NCBI GenBank assembly: GCA_030832825.1 | Contig: JAURIJ010000022.1 | Location: forward strand, 1-46,483 | Source of the DNA: Gammaproteobacteria bacterium | GTDB taxonomy: Bacteria; Pseudomonadota; Gammaproteobacteria; Pseudomonadales; Pseudohongiellaceae | Direction: 5' to 3' | DNA: 46,483 nt | Shown: positions 29,902 to 39,459 of the stretch, piece after piece | Position numbering within the stretch: the stretch's first letter is position 1 | Layout: the number at the start of each line of letters is the position of its first letter | Notes under the pieces: model-generated | Told to the model about the DNA's origin: nothing | What the model saw: only the letters and a program-made list of their open reading frames with translations | Database searches by the model: none | Made by a program: the position numbers and the translations under genes

Positions 29902-30615
29902 TCAGTCCGGCAGGTTGTCCATCATGATCGCGAGGGTGTCGGAGCGGAATTCCCGACGGTAGAGCACCCCCACCACCCAGGCCGACAGCAGCATGAACAC
30001 CCAGAAATTCACGAACCAGCCCAGCACTGCCATGCTGAAGTAGTAGGTGCGCAGCCCGTTGTTGAAATTGCCTGCTGCCTTGGAAGCCATCTTGGAAATG
30101 GTCTCGATGTGCTTCTCGATGACGGCCTCGGGCGCATTCTCGCTGCGCTCGGGCACGCCGCCCAGCATCACCGACACTTGTCCGAACTGGCGCAGCCCCC
30201 AGGTGAACTTGAAGAAGGCGTAGACGAACAGACAGATCAGCAGCAGCACCTTGAGTTCCCACTCCCCACGGGAGTTCTGATCCGAGAACGGAATCTCGCT
30301 GAGGATCAGGATCACCGCCTCCGAGGAGGTTCCCAGCACCGTCATGAGACCGGCAAGAATGAACAGGGTGGTGGAGGCAAAGAACGACACGTTGCGCTCG
30401 AGGTTGGCAATGATGTTGGTGTCGGCGATGCGGTTCTCGCGCCGCAAGGCCTTGCGTATCCACTGCCGGCGATGCCGGTGCATGGCAAAGGCCAGCGTCG
30501 GGGTGTCCTGACTGCGCCTGGCCGTGTAGAGAAAATAGCCGCGAAAGCACATCAGGAACCACAGGACTGCCGCGATATTGCCGATGTTCTGCCAGAGAAT
30601 GCTGTCTGCCGCCAT
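29902..30615 (-). CDS. DUF599 family membrane protein
   Basis: This is a 237-residue protein with four hydrophobic segments. The pattern LWFLMCFRGYFLYTARR and RRQWIRKALRRENRIADTNI, then NLERNVSFFASTTLFILAG, is that of the DUF599 family, whose function is unknown. The two basic arginine-rich loops probably face the cytoplasm. It lies 16 bp downstream of the yadH-type permease gene and may share its transcript. Confidence 0.85.
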   Translation of the reverse strand: MAADSILWQNIGNIAAVLWFLMCFRGYFLYTARRSQDTPTLAFAMHRHRRQWIRKALRRENRIADTNIIANLERNVSFFASTTLFILAGLMTVLGTSSEAVILILSEIPFSDQNSRGEWELKVLLLICLFVYAFFKFTWGLRQFGQVSVMLGGVPERSENAPEAVIEKHIETISKMASKAAGNFNNGLRTYYFSMAVLGWFVNFWVFMLLSAWVVGVLYRREFRSDTLAIMMDNLPD

Positions 30616-30631
30616 GACCCGCCGAGTGCCT

Positions 30632-31393
30632 CTATTTCTTTATGTGATAACCAGTCTTGAATATCCACCAGATCGTGCTGATGCAGGCCAGCAAAAACAC
30701 CAGGATCATGCCCAGACTCACGACGATGCTGACATCCGCCAGCTCATAGAAACTCCAGCGGAAACCGCTGATCAGATAGAGCACGGGATTGAACAGCGTG
30801 ACCGTCTGCCAGAACGGCGAGAGCATGCTGGCGGAGTAGAAGCTGCCGCCGAGAAACACCAGCGGCGTCACGATCAGCATGGGAATCAGCTGCAGCTTCT
30901 CGAAGTTGTCCGCCCAGACACCGATGATGAAACCGAACAGGCTGAACGTGATGCAAGTCAGCAGCAGGAACAGGATCATCACGAAGGGGTGGGCGATCTG
31001 CAGCGGCACGAACAGGGCCGAGGTGGCCAGGATGATCGTGCCCAGAATCAACGATTTGCTGGCCGCAGCCCCGACATACCCGAGCACGGCTTCGAACATG
31101 GACACCGGCGCTGAGAGCAGCTCGTAGATGGTGCCGCTGAACTTCGGAAAGTAGATGCCGAAGGACGCATTCGAGATGCTGTTGGTGAGCAGCGAGAGCA
31201 TGATGAGCCCCGGCACGATGAAGGCGCCATAACTCACCCCTTCCACTTCCTGGATGCGTCCGCCGATGGCGGCGCCGAACACCACGAAATACAGCGAGGT
31301 GGAGATGACCGGCGCCACGATGCTCTGCAGCAGTGTGCGGCGGGTGCGCGCCATCTCGAACTTGTAGATGGCCTTGATTGCGTACCAGTTCAT
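30632..31393 (-). CDS. yadH: ABC-2 type transporter permease, YadH-like
   Basis: This is a 253-residue membrane subunit of an ABC-2 exporter with six hydrophobic segments. It opens [20 protein letters not shown], and [18 protein letters not shown] and [20 protein letters not shown] are characteristic of YadH. The start is ATG 31393, preceded by GGAGGA, and it overlaps the stop of the ATPase gene by 4 bases, implying coupled translation. Substrate is unknown. Confidence 0.9.
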   Translation of the reverse strand: MNWYAIKAIYKFEMARTRRTLLQSIVAPVISTSLYFVVFGAAIGGRIQEVEGVSYGAFIVPGLIMLSLLTNSISNASFGIYFPKFSGTIYELLSAPVSMFEAVLGYVGAAASKSLILGTIILATSALFVPLQIAHPFVMILFLLLTCITFSLFGFIIGVWADNFEKLQLIPMLIVTPLVFLGGSFYSASMLSPFWQTVTLFNPVLYLISGFRWSFYELADVSIVVSLGMILVFLLACISTIWWIFKTGYHIKK

Positions 31394-32319
31394 CGTGCGT
31401 CCTCCACCAGCTTCACGAAGATTTCCTCCAGTGAACTCTGAGTTGTGCGAATGTCCTTGAAGTGGATGCCCACGCGCCGCAGATCGTCCAGCAGTGCCGT
31501 GATGTCGGCATCCGCGCCCTGGCTGTCGTAGGTGTGTGTCAGCTGCAGGCAATCCGCCGACAGCGCGAGAGTGTAGTGGGCCAGTGTGTCAGGAATGTGC
31601 GCCAGCGGCTGCAACAGATCCATGATCAGCTGCTTCTTGCCGAGCTTGCGCATCAGTTCGTGCTTGTCCTCGACCAGCAGCAGTTCGCCTCGCGTGATGA
31701 TGCCGATGCGATCGGCGATCTCCTCGGCCTCCTCGATGTAATGTGTGGTCAGGATGATGGTGACGCCTGAGTCACGCAGTCGTCGCACCAGCGCCCACAT
31801 GTCCTTGCGCAGCTCCACATCCACCCCGGCAGTGGGCTCGTCCAGGAACAGCACGCGCGGTTCGTGCGAAAGCGCCTTGGCGATAAGCAGGCGGCGCTTC
31901 ATGCCGCCCGAGAGTGTGATGATCTTGTTGTTGCGCTTCTCCCACAGACTCAGATCGCGCAGCACCGCTTCGATATGCACCGAGTTCGGCGCCTTGCCGA
32001 AGAGCCCGCGACTGAAGGTGACGGTGGAAAGCACGGACTCGAAGGCATCCGTGGTCAGCTCCTGAGGCACGAGCCCGATCAGCGAGCGCGTCTTGCGGAA
32101 GTCCCGGATGATGTCGAAGCCGTCGACCAGCACCTGCCCTTCACTGGGATTGACCAAGCCGCAGATGGTCGAGATCAGCGTGGTCTTGCCTGCGCCGTTC
32201 GGCCCCAGCAGGGCGATGATCTCGCCGCGCCGGATATCGAGATTGACCTGCTTCAGGGCCTGGAAGCCGCCGGCATAGGTCTTGGAAAGACTGCGAATCG
32301 AGACGATGGTGTCCTGCAT
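31390..32319 (-). CDS. yadG: ABC transporter ATPase, YadG-like
   Basis: This is a 309-residue ATPase. Walker A is GPNGAGKT at residues 39-46; the signature is [15 protein letters not shown]; Walker B is [12 protein letters not shown]; the H-loop is [12 protein letters not shown]-terminal domain of about 80 residues follows, as in YadG. It pairs with the permease gene immediately downstream. It starts directly after the radA stop codon with no gap, so it probably belongs to the dnaB-alr-radA transcript. Confidence 0.92.
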   Translation of the reverse strand: MQDTIVSIRSLSKTYAGGFQALKQVNLDIRRGEIIALLGPNGAGKTTLISTICGLVNPSEGQVLVDGFDIIRDFRKTRSLIGLVPQELTTDAFESVLSTVTFSRGLFGKAPNSVHIEAVLRDLSLWEKRNNKIITLSGGMKRRLLIAKALSHEPRVLFLDEPTAGVDVELRKDMWALVRRLRDSGVTIILTTHYIEEAEEIADRIGIITRGELLLVEDKHELMRKLGKKQLIMDLLQPLAHIPDTLAHYTLALSADCLQLTHTYDSQGADADITALLDDLRRVGIHFKDIRTTQSSLEEIFVKLVEDAR

Positions 32320-33702
32320 CTATAACTCCGCTATGGCCGCGATGGCTTCCGACAGTCGCGCGACCCCTGTGATGTGCATGCCGGGAATGCCGCCTCGCGG
32401 TACATTCGCCCTGGGCACGATGGCCCGCTTGAAACCGTGCTTGGCCGCTTCCTGCAGCCGCTCCTGCCCGCTGGGCACCGGGCGGATCTCGCCCGCCAGC
32501 CCCACTTCGCCGAACACCACCAGATCCTGGGGCAGGGTCTGATCGCGCAGGCTGGACACCAGCGCCAGGGCAAGCGCGAGATCCGCGCTGGTCTCGGTGA
32601 CCTTGACGCCGCCGACCACGTTCACGAACACGTCCTGGTCCGCCATGAACAGCCCACCGTGCCGGTGCACCACCGCCAGCAGCATGCCAAGGCGATTCTG
32701 GTCCAGGCCCACGGCGAGTCGGCGCGGCTGCCCCGAGGTGCTGGCGTCCACCAGCGCCTGGACTTCCACCAGCAGCGGCCGTGTGCCCTCCCACAGCACC
32801 ATCACCAGAGAGCCGGAACTGGGTTCCTCGGCGCGTGCCAGGAAGATGGCCGACGGGTTCTTCACCTCGCGCAGACCCTTTTCCGTCATGGCGAACACGC
32901 CCAGCTCGTTGACGGCACCGAAGCGGTTCTTCTGGCTGCGCAGCGTGCGGTACTTGCTGTCGTTGCCGCCTTCGAGCATCAGGAAGCAATCGATCATGTG
33001 CTCCAGCACCTTGGGGCCGGCGAGTGTGCCGTCCTTGGTGACGTGGCCCACCAGGAACAGGATGGTATTGGTCTGCTTGGCGAACTGGATCAGGTAGGCG
33101 GCGCACTCCCGCACCTGGGCCACACTGCCGGGCGCCGAGGGAATGTCGGCACTGTGCATGACCTGGATCGAGTCCACCACCAGCAGCCCGGGCTCCTGCT
33201 CGCGGGCCAGTTCGCAGATCTTCTCGACATTGGTTTCGGCCAGCAGCTTGAGATGGCGTTCCGGCAGACCGAGGCGGCGCGCCCGCATGCCCACCTGCTG
33301 CAAGGATTCCTCACCGGTCACATACAGCGCCTTGTTCGACTGCGCGAGCGTGCACATCACCTGTAGCAGCAACGTGCTCTTGCCCGCGCCGGGATTGCCG
33401 CCGACCAGAATGGCCGAGCCGGGAACAAGACCGCCGCCCAGCACCCGATCCAGCTCCTCCAGGGAACTGGACATGCGCGGCACGGAGGCGAGATCGATGT
33501 CGGCGAGGTCCTGCAGGCCGGAGGTGCTGCCGGCATAGCCCTGACGGCGAAAATCCGCCCGTGCGGCCGGCGTGGCGGCGGCCGACCCCAGCGACACGCG
33601 GGAGAGGGTGTTCCACTCGCGGCACGCAGCACACTGCCCCTGCCACTGACCGTGCTCGGCCCCGCAGGCGGTGCAGACATAGGCTGTCCTTGCCTTGGCC
33701 AT
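32320..33702 (-). CDS. radA: DNA repair protein RadA
   Basis: RadA is a RecA-like helicase that extends recombination intermediates. The 460-residue protein has a four-cysteine zinc finger (C10, C13, C24, C27), Walker A GGNPGAGKST at residues 101-110, and the RadA-specific motif KNRFGAVNELGVF. A Lon-like C-terminal domain contains DLALALALVSSLRDQTLP and FGEVGLAGEIRPV. It follows alr on the same strand at 15-bp spacing. Confidence 0.97.
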   Translation of the reverse strand: MAKARTAYVCTACGAEHGQWQGQCAACREWNTLSRVSLGSAAATPAARADFRRQGYAGSTSGLQDLADIDLASVPRMSSSLEELDRVLGGGLVPGSAILVGGNPGAGKSTLLLQVMCTLAQSNKALYVTGEESLQQVGMRARRLGLPERHLKLLAETNVEKICELAREQEPGLLVVDSIQVMHSADIPSAPGSVAQVRECAAYLIQFAKQTNTILFLVGHVTKDGTLAGPKVLEHMIDCFLMLEGGNDSKYRTLRSQKNRFGAVNELGVFAMTEKGLREVKNPSAIFLARAEEPSSGSLVMVLWEGTRPLLVEVQALVDASTSGQPRRLAVGLDQNRLGMLLAVVHRHGGLFMADQDVFVNVVGGVKVTETSADLALALALVSSLRDQTLPQDLVVFGEVGLAGEIRPVPSGQERLQEAAKHGFKRAIVPRANVPRGGIPGMHITGVARLSEAIAAIAEL

Positions 33703-33717
33703 CAGCCCTTTCTCCCT

Positions 33718-34869
33718 TCAGACATAGACATAGTGCACACGCGGAGTGACCTGACAGAACAATTCGTAGGCAATGGTGCCACACAGGCGGGCGATCTCGT
33801 CGGCGGGCAGGCCCTCGCCCCACAGGACGACATCATCCCCGATGTCGACGTGGGCCGCGTCCGTCAGATCAATGATCAGCATGTCCATCGACACACGACC
33901 ACACAGACCGGCGCGCACCGTTGCCATGCCGGGCCGGGTGCGACTGTGCACCAGCACGGGCGTGCCGGCAGGCGCCCGACGCGGGTAACCATCGCCATAA
34001 CCGATGGAGACGATGCCGATGCGCATGTCCCTTTCGCAAAGGAAGCTGGCGCCATACCCCAGGGTCTCGCCGGCCTCGACCTGCTTGATGGCCATGATGC
34101 GCGAATGCAGCGTCATCACCGGGCGCAGTCCGCGATCCTCGCCGTTCTCTGCCGCAATGGCCGCGCCTCCGTAGAGCATGATGCCTGGACGCAGCCACTG
34201 GAAATGCGTCGAGGGCCACTGCTGGATGGCGGCCGAGGCGGCGACGCTGCGCTCGCACTCGTCGATGCCCGCCGCCGTGAACATGGCATCCAGCCGCTGC
34301 ATCTGACGTTCGGTCATGGGACTGGAAGGATCATCGGCACAGGCGAAATGGGTCATCACGCGCAGCGTGCCAAGGGCGGGATGACCGTGAAGCGTGCGCC
34401 AGGCATGCACGAACTCTTCCTGCTCAAGCCCCAGCCGGTGCATGCCGGTATCGGCCTTCAGCCACAGCACCAGCGGCTGCACAGGACTGCCGAGCTGCAA
34501 ACGCTGCAGCAGCGCGTCAATCTGGTAAATGGAATGCAGCACCAGTTGCAGATTCGCGGCCAGGGCCTCATCGAGCTCCGCAGGCGTGACCACCCCTTCC
34601 AGCAGGACGATGTCCTGGCCAAGCCCCGCCGCGCGCAGCGCCAGGCCTTCCTCGAGCGTGGCCACACCGAAGCAGTCGCGCGGACGCAGCTGTGATTGCA
34701 GGGCGCGAGCCACCGGCACCATGCCGTGCCCGTAGGCATTGGCCTTGACTATGACGATCAGGGACGCGGGGTGCTGCGGCGGTCGGGCGCACGCGAGATT
34801 GCACTGCAATGCCTGCAGGTCGATGCTGGCCCAGGCGCGCAACTCAGTGGCCGTGCGTGTAGCTGTCAT
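33718..34869 (-). CDS. alr: Alanine racemase
   Basis: Alanine racemase makes D-alanine for peptidoglycan. The 383-residue protein has VKANAYGHG with Lys42 carrying PLP, LKADTGMHRLG, and GYGASF, holding the second catalytic base tyrosine. GYGDGYPRR and GRVSMDMLIIDLT complete the C-terminal domain. The ATG at 34869 lies 26 bases inside the end of dnaB, an overlap suggesting coupled expression. Confidence 0.96.
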   Translation of the reverse strand: MTATRTATELRAWASIDLQALQCNLACARPPQHPASLIVIVKANAYGHGMVPVARALQSQLRPRDCFGVATLEEGLALRAAGLGQDIVLLEGVVTPAELDEALAANLQLVLHSIYQIDALLQRLQLGSPVQPLVLWLKADTGMHRLGLEQEEFVHAWRTLHGHPALGTLRVMTHFACADDPSSPMTERQMQRLDAMFTAAGIDECERSVAASAAIQQWPSTHFQWLRPGIMLYGGAAIAAENGEDRGLRPVMTLHSRIMAIKQVEAGETLGYGASFLCERDMRIGIVSIGYGDGYPRRAPAGTPVLVHSRTRPGMATVRAGLCGRVSMDMLIIDLTDAAHVDIGDDVVLWGEGLPADEIARLCGTIAYELFCQVTPRVHYVYV

Positions 34870-36253
34870 CGTAGTCCTGGCGGGCCAGGTTCTCGAAGCG
34901 GGTGTACTGCCCCATGAAGCTCAATCGCACCGTGCCGATGGGGCCGTTGCGCTGTTTGCCGATGATGATCTCGGCCACCCCCTTGTCGGGCGTGTCCTCG
35001 TTGTAGACCTCGTCGCGGTAGACGAAGGCGATGATGTCGGCGTCCTGCTCGATGGCGCCGGATTCGCGCAGATCGGACATCACGGGGCGCTTGTTCGGAC
35101 GCTGTTCGAGACTGCGGTTGAGCTGGGAGAGAGCGATGACCGGGCACTCGAACTCACGCGCCATGGTTTTGAGCGAGCGAGAGATTTCCGAGATCTCGCC
35201 CACGCGGTTGTCCCCGAAGCCCTTGATCTGCATGAGCTGCAGATAGTCCACCACCACCAGCCCGAGCGGCCCGTGCTCGCGCACCACGCGGCGTGCCCGT
35301 GAGCGCATCTCCATGGGGCTGAGGCCAACGCTGTCGTCGATGAGCAGCGGCTTGTCCTTGAGCTTGCTGACGGCGGCCGTCAGCTTGGGCCAGTCTTCGT
35401 CTTCCAGCTTGCCGGTGCGCAGCCGCTTCTGGTCGATGCGACCGATGGAGCTCAGCATCCTGAACACCAGACTCTCTGCCGGCATTTCCAGGCTGAACAC
35501 CAGCACGGGCTTGTTGCTGAGCAGCAGCGCGTTCTCGGCGAGGTTCATGGCGAAGGAGGTCTTGCCCATGGAGGGTCGCCCCGCCACGATGATCAGGTCG
35601 GACTTCTGCAGACCGGAGGTCTTCTCGTCCAGGTCCTTGTAACCCGTGGGCAGGCCAGTGAGTGCGCCATCACTGCGGAACAGCTCGTCGATGCGCCCGA
35701 CGGCGGCCTGCAACAGGGGATTGATGGCCTGCGGTCCACCGTCCTTGGGCCGGTCGTCGGCAATCTGGAAGACTTTCTGCTCGGCGACATCCAGCACGTC
35801 GTCGGCCTTGGCGCCTGCCGGGTTGTAACCACTCTCGGCGATCTCGTAGGCCACGCGGATGAGTTTGCGAAGCTTGGCACGCTCGGCAATGATGTCGGCA
35901 TAGGCCCCGATATTGGCCGAGCCACGGGCATTGCTCGCCAGATCGCTGAGGTAGTCGATGCCGCCGCAGGCATCAAGTTCGCCGCGACTGTCCAAGGCTT
36001 CCACCAGGGTGACGACATCCAGCGGCTTGTTCGCCTCGGTCTGCATGAACATCACACGGAAGATAAGCTGGTGCTCGTGACGGAAGAAGTCCTCGTCGAT
36101 GAGCTTTTCGGCTACCGTGTCCCAGACCGCGTTGTCGAGCATCAGACCGCCGAGCACGGCCTGCTCGGCTTCCACCGAGTGCGGGGGCACCTTGAGCGCC
36201 GCCAGGGCGCCGGCATCGTTGGTTTTGCGATTCTTCTCGAAGAGCTCGGACAT
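34844..36253 (-). CDS. dnaB: Replicative DNA helicase DnaB
   Basis: DnaB is the hexameric fork helicase. The N-terminal domain (PPHSVEAEQAVLGGLMLDN) is followed by a linker and the RecA-like motor with GRPSMGKTSFAMN (Walker A), LVVVDYLQLM (Walker B) and ALSQLNRSLEQRPNKRPVMS. The length, 469 residues, is usual. An in-frame ATG lies 48 bases upstream at 36301, but it falls inside a terminator hairpin, so MSELFEKNRK at 36253 is preferred. Confidence 0.97.
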   Translation of the reverse strand: MSELFEKNRKTNDAGALAALKVPPHSVEAEQAVLGGLMLDNAVWDTVAEKLIDEDFFRHEHQLIFRVMFMQTEANKPLDVVTLVEALDSRGELDACGGIDYLSDLASNARGSANIGAYADIIAERAKLRKLIRVAYEIAESGYNPAGAKADDVLDVAEQKVFQIADDRPKDGGPQAINPLLQAAVGRIDELFRSDGALTGLPTGYKDLDEKTSGLQKSDLIIVAGRPSMGKTSFAMNLAENALLLSNKPVLVFSLEMPAESLVFRMLSSIGRIDQKRLRTGKLEDEDWPKLTAAVSKLKDKPLLIDDSVGLSPMEMRSRARRVVREHGPLGLVVVDYLQLMQIKGFGDNRVGEISEISRSLKTMAREFECPVIALSQLNRSLEQRPNKRPVMSDLRESGAIEQDADIIAFVYRDEVYNEDTPDKGVAEIIIGKQRNGPIGTVRLSFMGQYTRFENLARQDYDDSYTHGH

Positions 36254-36280
36254 GGCGTGGGTCTGGCTGAATCCTGCATG

Positions 36281-36317
36281 AAAAAAGGCGCCGCCACTCA
36301 TGGGAGCGACGGCGCCT
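36281..36317 (-). terminator. Rho-independent terminator after rplI
   Basis: AGGCGCCG (36286-36293) pairs with CGGCGCCT (36310-36317). Read on the minus strand, the stem is followed by a run of six T. It lies about 70 bp after the rplI stop and just before dnaB, so it probably separates or attenuates the two transcription units. Confidence 0.75.
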
Positions 36318-36386
36318 CATTGTCCTCCACGGCCGCGCCGGCACGCAACGGGCATACGCCTTCGCGCACCAGAACGTTCAGGCGAA

Positions 36387-36833
36387 TCAGGCCGGAACGA
36401 TGGCCAGGGTGATCGTCTCTTCGACGTCGTGACCGAGGTCGATGGTGATCACGTACTCGCCGATCTCACGCAGGGCACCATTGGGCAGACGCACTTCAGC
36501 TTTCTGCACGTCGGCACCGGAAGAGGCCAGCGCATCCGCGATGTCGCGTGTGCCGATGGAACCGAACAGACGGCCTTCTTCGCCGGCATTCACGGAGATC
36601 GCCACGCGCAGGTCCTTCAGCTTGGCGGCACGAACCTGAGCGGCAGCCACTTTCTCGTTGTGTGCCGCGAGCAACTCGGCACGACGGGCCTCGAAGCTCT
36701 CGAGGTTGCTGCGAGTGGCGGGGATGGCCTTGCCTGTGGGGAACAGGAAGTTGCGGGCATAGCCTGCCTTGACGGAAGCCTTGTCACCCACTGCGCCCAG
36801 CTTGCCTACCTTTTCCAACAGAATGACGTTCAT
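36387..36833 (-). CDS. rplI: 50S ribosomal protein L9
   Basis: L9 has 148 residues here, the normal length. It begins MNVILLEKVGKLG, the standard N-domain, continues AGYARNFLFPTGKAIPAT, and the C-domain contains NAGEEGRLFGSIGTRDIADAL in two pieces. The ATG at 36833 is chosen over one 18 codons upstream because it matches all family members. It belongs to the rpsF-rpsR-rplI unit, with a membrane protein gene between rpsR and rplI. Confidence 0.97.
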   Translation of the reverse strand: MNVILLEKVGKLGAVGDKASVKAGYARNFLFPTGKAIPATRSNLESFEARRAELLAAHNEKVAAAQVRAAKLKDLRVAISVNAGEEGRLFGSIGTRDIADALASSGADVQKAEVRLPNGALREIGEYVITIDLGHDVEETITLAIVPA

Positions 36834-36890
36834 TTTTGTTTCCTCATCAAATCTTGCATTTATCTGCCTGTGGCACCGCTCGCCCATCCA

Positions 36891-37730
36891 TCACGCTGAT
36901 GGCTGCATGCGGGACCGGAAATCCAACCAGCTGTCAGCGATCGCCGCCAGCATCAGTATCTGTGTCATTACGGGACTCATCAGAGCCACGTAGAAAATCA
37001 CCATGACCGCCGCGGGCAGCTTCCTCAGCCCGGCGACCCCGTGCACCAGCGCCACCCCAGCCACCAGCAGCGGCAGCACGAACAGGATCGCGAAGGGTTG
37101 CAACGCCGTCGGCCCCAGCGTGGTCAGCACAAAGGCACCGCACAGCAGTGCACAGGTCTTCCAGCCAAGCCGCAGGCGGTGAAACTCCTGCCGAAAACCG
37201 CCCGGGTTGTACAAGGCGGCCTGCCAGTAACGGGCCAGCATCAGCACCGAGATGGCGAGGAACATCAACATCATGCCGTAAAACATGCGCAGCAGCGGCT
37301 GCAACTGTTCGGGCGGCAGCGTGCTCACTTGCCCCTGCAACTCCGGGTTTGCCATCAGCAGCTCGATCTGCTGCATCATCAGCTCGACAAAACCGGGCTG
37401 CAGCAGCAGCGCCAGCTGCGCGCCAACCCCGATTCCAATGGCAACCAGCAACACCAGTTCCCAGGACGTCGTCCGGCGCAACACGCCCGCCAGCGCGACA
37501 CTGCCCAACAGTGTCAGCAGCGGAATCATGTCACCCGCCACTGCCCAGCCGATGGCTGGCAATGCGGCCCAGATCAGGACCAGCAGGGCCTCCGACATCC
37601 CGTGTCGAAGACACACGAGCGCGACAATCGGCGCACTCAGGAAGTTGACCAAGGGCAGGAATCCCAGCAGAGTCGCCGCCAGAACTGCCTGTCGACGCCC
37701 TGTCATCGCAAATCCGGCCAGCGCTTTCAT
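36891..37730 (-). CDS. DUF2232-like polytopic membrane protein
   Basis: This is a 279-residue protein with about eight hydrophobic helices (for example AVLAATLLGFLPLVNFLSAP and LLTLLGSVALAGVL). Its place between rpsR and rplI is where pseudomonad-like genomes carry a DUF2232/YybS-like membrane gene, and the hydrophobic pattern agrees; no catalytic motif is visible. The ATG at 37730 is preferred to one nine codons upstream because GGAGA stands 6 bases before it. Function is unknown. Confidence 0.75.
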   Translation of the reverse strand: MKALAGFAMTGRRQAVLAATLLGFLPLVNFLSAPIVALVCLRHGMSEALLVLIWAALPAIGWAVAGDMIPLLTLLGSVALAGVLRRTTSWELVLLVAIGIGVGAQLALLLQPGFVELMMQQIELLMANPELQGQVSTLPPEQLQPLLRMFYGMMLMFLAISVLMLARYWQAALYNPGGFRQEFHRLRLGWKTCALLCGAFVLTTLGPTALQPFAILFVLPLLVAGVALVHGVAGLRKLPAAVMVIFYVALMSPVMTQILMLAAIADSWLDFRSRMQPSA

Positions 37731-37794
37731 GGGCTTCTCCGTCTTGCTCCAGTACAACGACCGCCACTCACGGGAGCGGCGGCGAACAGCGGAA

Positions 37795-38025
37795 TCAGGC
37801 GGTGTGGCTGTCCGTGTACGGAATCAGGGCCAGATGGCGCGCACGCTTGACGGCGGTGGCCAGTTGACGCTGATAGCGTGCCTTGGTGCCGGTGATGCGG
37901 CTCGGCACGATCTTGCCAGTTTCAGACACGTACGCCTTCAGCGTCTCGATGTCCTTGTAATCGATCTCAATGGTGCCTTCTGCAGTGAACTTGCAGAACT
38001 TGCGACGGCGGAAAAAACGGGCCAT
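37795..38025 (-). CDS. rpsR: 30S ribosomal protein S18
   Basis: S18 has 76 residues and reads [17 protein letters not shown], then [20 protein letters not shown] and [18 protein letters not shown], all hallmark segments. Although an ATG occurs two codons earlier, AAAGGA is correctly spaced only for the ATG at 38025. It follows rpsF by 58 bp. S18 pairs with S6 on the 30S platform. Confidence 0.97.
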   Translation of the reverse strand: MARFFRRRKFCKFTAEGTIEIDYKDIETLKAYVSETGKIVPSRITGTKARYQRQLATAVKRARHLALIPYTDSHTA

Positions 38026-38083
38026 GGTCATATCCTTTCAATGAATTCAGTTGAGGTGCAGATCAGGTCTGCGGCGCTGCCAA

Positions 38084-38560
38084 TCAGTCCTTGGAATCTT
38101 CAGTATCCAGCTCGTCGGCTTCTTCGAAACCGTCAAAGCCTTCTGCAGACTCTTCATCACCATTGCCAGCCTCACGCGCGGCGGCATCTTCTTCCAGCTT
38201 GCGCTTCTGCTCGGCACGGGCACGACGCTCACGGCTCTCGCGCTCACCCTTGAGAATCAGGGATTCTTCGGTGACCGGGCCACTCATCTTGATGACGAGA
38301 TTGCGCAGGATGGCATCGTTGTAGCGGAACAGGGTGGTGATCTCTTCCAGCACGGCGTTGCCACACTCGATGTTCATCAGAATGTAGTGTGCCTTGTGGA
38401 TCTTGTTGATCGGGTAAGCGAGCTGACGACGGCCCCAGTCTTCAAGACGGTGGATGGTGCCACCGCTGTCCTTGATCATCTGGGTGTAGCGCTCGACCAT
38501 GACGGGAACCTGGTCGGATTGATCAGGATGTACCAGAAATACCACTTCGTAATGTCTCAT
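38084..38560 (-). CDS. rpsF: 30S ribosomal protein S6 with long acidic tail
   Basis: S6 begins [19 protein letters not shown] and contains [20 protein letters not shown] and [12 protein letters not shown], all typical. At 158 residues it is longer than the 131-135 of enterobacteria. The extra part is a Lys/Arg/Glu helix followed by a very acidic tail rich in E, D and G (residues about 135-158). In E. coli the tail is extended with glutamates by RimK, but it ends here in SKD without terminal glutamates. AAGGAG precedes the ATG. Confidence 0.96.
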   Translation of the reverse strand: MRHYEVVFLVHPDQSDQVPVMVERYTQMIKDSGGTIHRLEDWGRRQLAYPINKIHKAHYILMNIECGNAVLEEITTLFRYNDAILRNLVIKMSGPVTEESLILKGERESRERRARAEQKRKLEEDAAAREAGNGDEESAEGFDGFEEADELDTEDSKD

Positions 38561-38580
38561 GGAGACTCCTTGCGGGTTAT

Positions 38581-38625
38581 GTCTTCCGACAAACAGCAGG
38601 GTGAGAGCCTGTTGCGCGGTAAGAC
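38581..38625 (-). promoter_or_regulatory. S6:S18-type ribosomal leader hairpin of rpsF
   Basis: On the minus strand the leader 20-65 bases before the rpsF ATG folds into nested helices. GTCTT pairs with AAGAC, CCG pairs with CGG, and AACAG pairs with CTGTT near an apical CTCTCA loop. This outline and the conserved ACCG element agree with the S6:S18-binding leader that gives feedback control of rpsF operons. Confidence 0.7.
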
Positions 38626-38666
38626 AAGGAGTGAAGGGGGACTACCCCCGAAATTAAAGAGCGGGC

Positions 38667-38695
38667 ATTCTAGAGAACGGCTGGTGAACATGCAA
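38667..38695 (-). promoter_or_regulatory. Sigma70 promoter of rpsF operon
   Basis: On the minus strand TTGCAT (38695-38690) and TAGAAT (38672-38667) are exactly 17 bp apart, about 105 bases before the rpsF ATG. The -10 overlaps the last codons of rlmB. The transcript would contain a GGGGGTAGTCCCCC hairpin and then the S6:S18-type leader. Confidence 0.65.
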
Positions 38696-39458
38696 TCAGT
38701 TTTTCCCGCCGCTGGCGGACGGCCTCGAACAGGCAAAGACCCGTCGCCACCGAGACATTCAGGCTGCTGAGAGCGCCCGCCATGGGGATGGCCATGAGGT
38801 AATCGCAGTGCTCCCGGGTCAGGCGTCGCAACCCCTTGCCTTCCGACCCCATGACAATCGCCACCGGCACATTGAAATCGATCTCGTAGAGACTGGACTG
38901 CGCCTCGCCGGCGGCTCCGGCGATCCAGATGCCGCGCTGCTGCAGCGCTTCCAGGGTGCGACTGAGATTGGTCACTGCCACAAAGGGGATGGTCTCGGCA
39001 GCCCCGCAGGCCACCTTGCGAGCCGTCATGTTCAGCGGCGCCGAACGATCCTTGGGCACGATCACGGCGTGCACACCTGCCGCATCCGCTGTACGCAGAC
39101 AGGCACCAAGATTGTGCGGGTCGGTCACTTCATCCAGCACCAGCAGCAGGGCCGGGCCGCTCAGCCCCTCCAGCAGCGCATCCAGCGCCCGCTCGTCGAG
39201 CACACTGACTCCCATGCGACACAGCGCCATCACGCCCTGATGAACCGCCCCGGAGGGCAGCTGCCGCAGACGCCGCTCGAACTCGCGCCGCTCCAGGGAC
39301 TGAACCGCCACACCGGCCGCGTCAGCCAGCGCGCGCACCTCGGCCACGCGGCGATCCTCGCGCCCGCCCTGCAGCAGCAGTTCGAGCACATCCTCGGGAT
39401 GCTGCTTCAGCAACTCGCTGATGGCATGCAGGCCATAGACCCATTCCTTGCTGCTCAC
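38670..39458 (-). CDS. rlmB: 23S rRNA (guanosine-2'-O)-methyltransferase RlmB
   Basis: RlmB methylates the 2'-O of G2251. The 262-residue protein has an N-terminal substrate-binding domain (EWVYGLHAISELLKQHP) and a SPOUT knot domain with EVTDPHNLGACLRTA, VMGSEGKGLRRL and LSSLNVSVATGLCLFE. The start is GTG at 39458, one base after the rnr stop, with GAGG 7 bases upstream. The longer open frame upstream overlaps rnr and is not family-like. Confidence 0.95.
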   Translation of the reverse strand: MSSKEWVYGLHAISELLKQHPEDVLELLLQGGREDRRVAEVRALADAAGVAVQSLERREFERRLRQLPSGAVHQGVMALCRMGVSVLDERALDALLEGLSGPALLLVLDEVTDPHNLGACLRTADAAGVHAVIVPKDRSAPLNMTARKVACGAAETIPFVAVTNLSRTLEALQQRGIWIAGAAGEAQSSLYEIDFNVPVAIVMGSEGKGLRRLTREHCDYLMAIPMAGALSSLNVSVATGLCLFEAVRQRREKLIACSPAVL

Positions 39459-39459
39459 G

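Noticed and set aside
36254-36301. Upstream ATG of dnaB at 36301
   Set aside because: It lies inside the rplI terminator hairpin and the added residues are not part of the DnaB family N-terminus.
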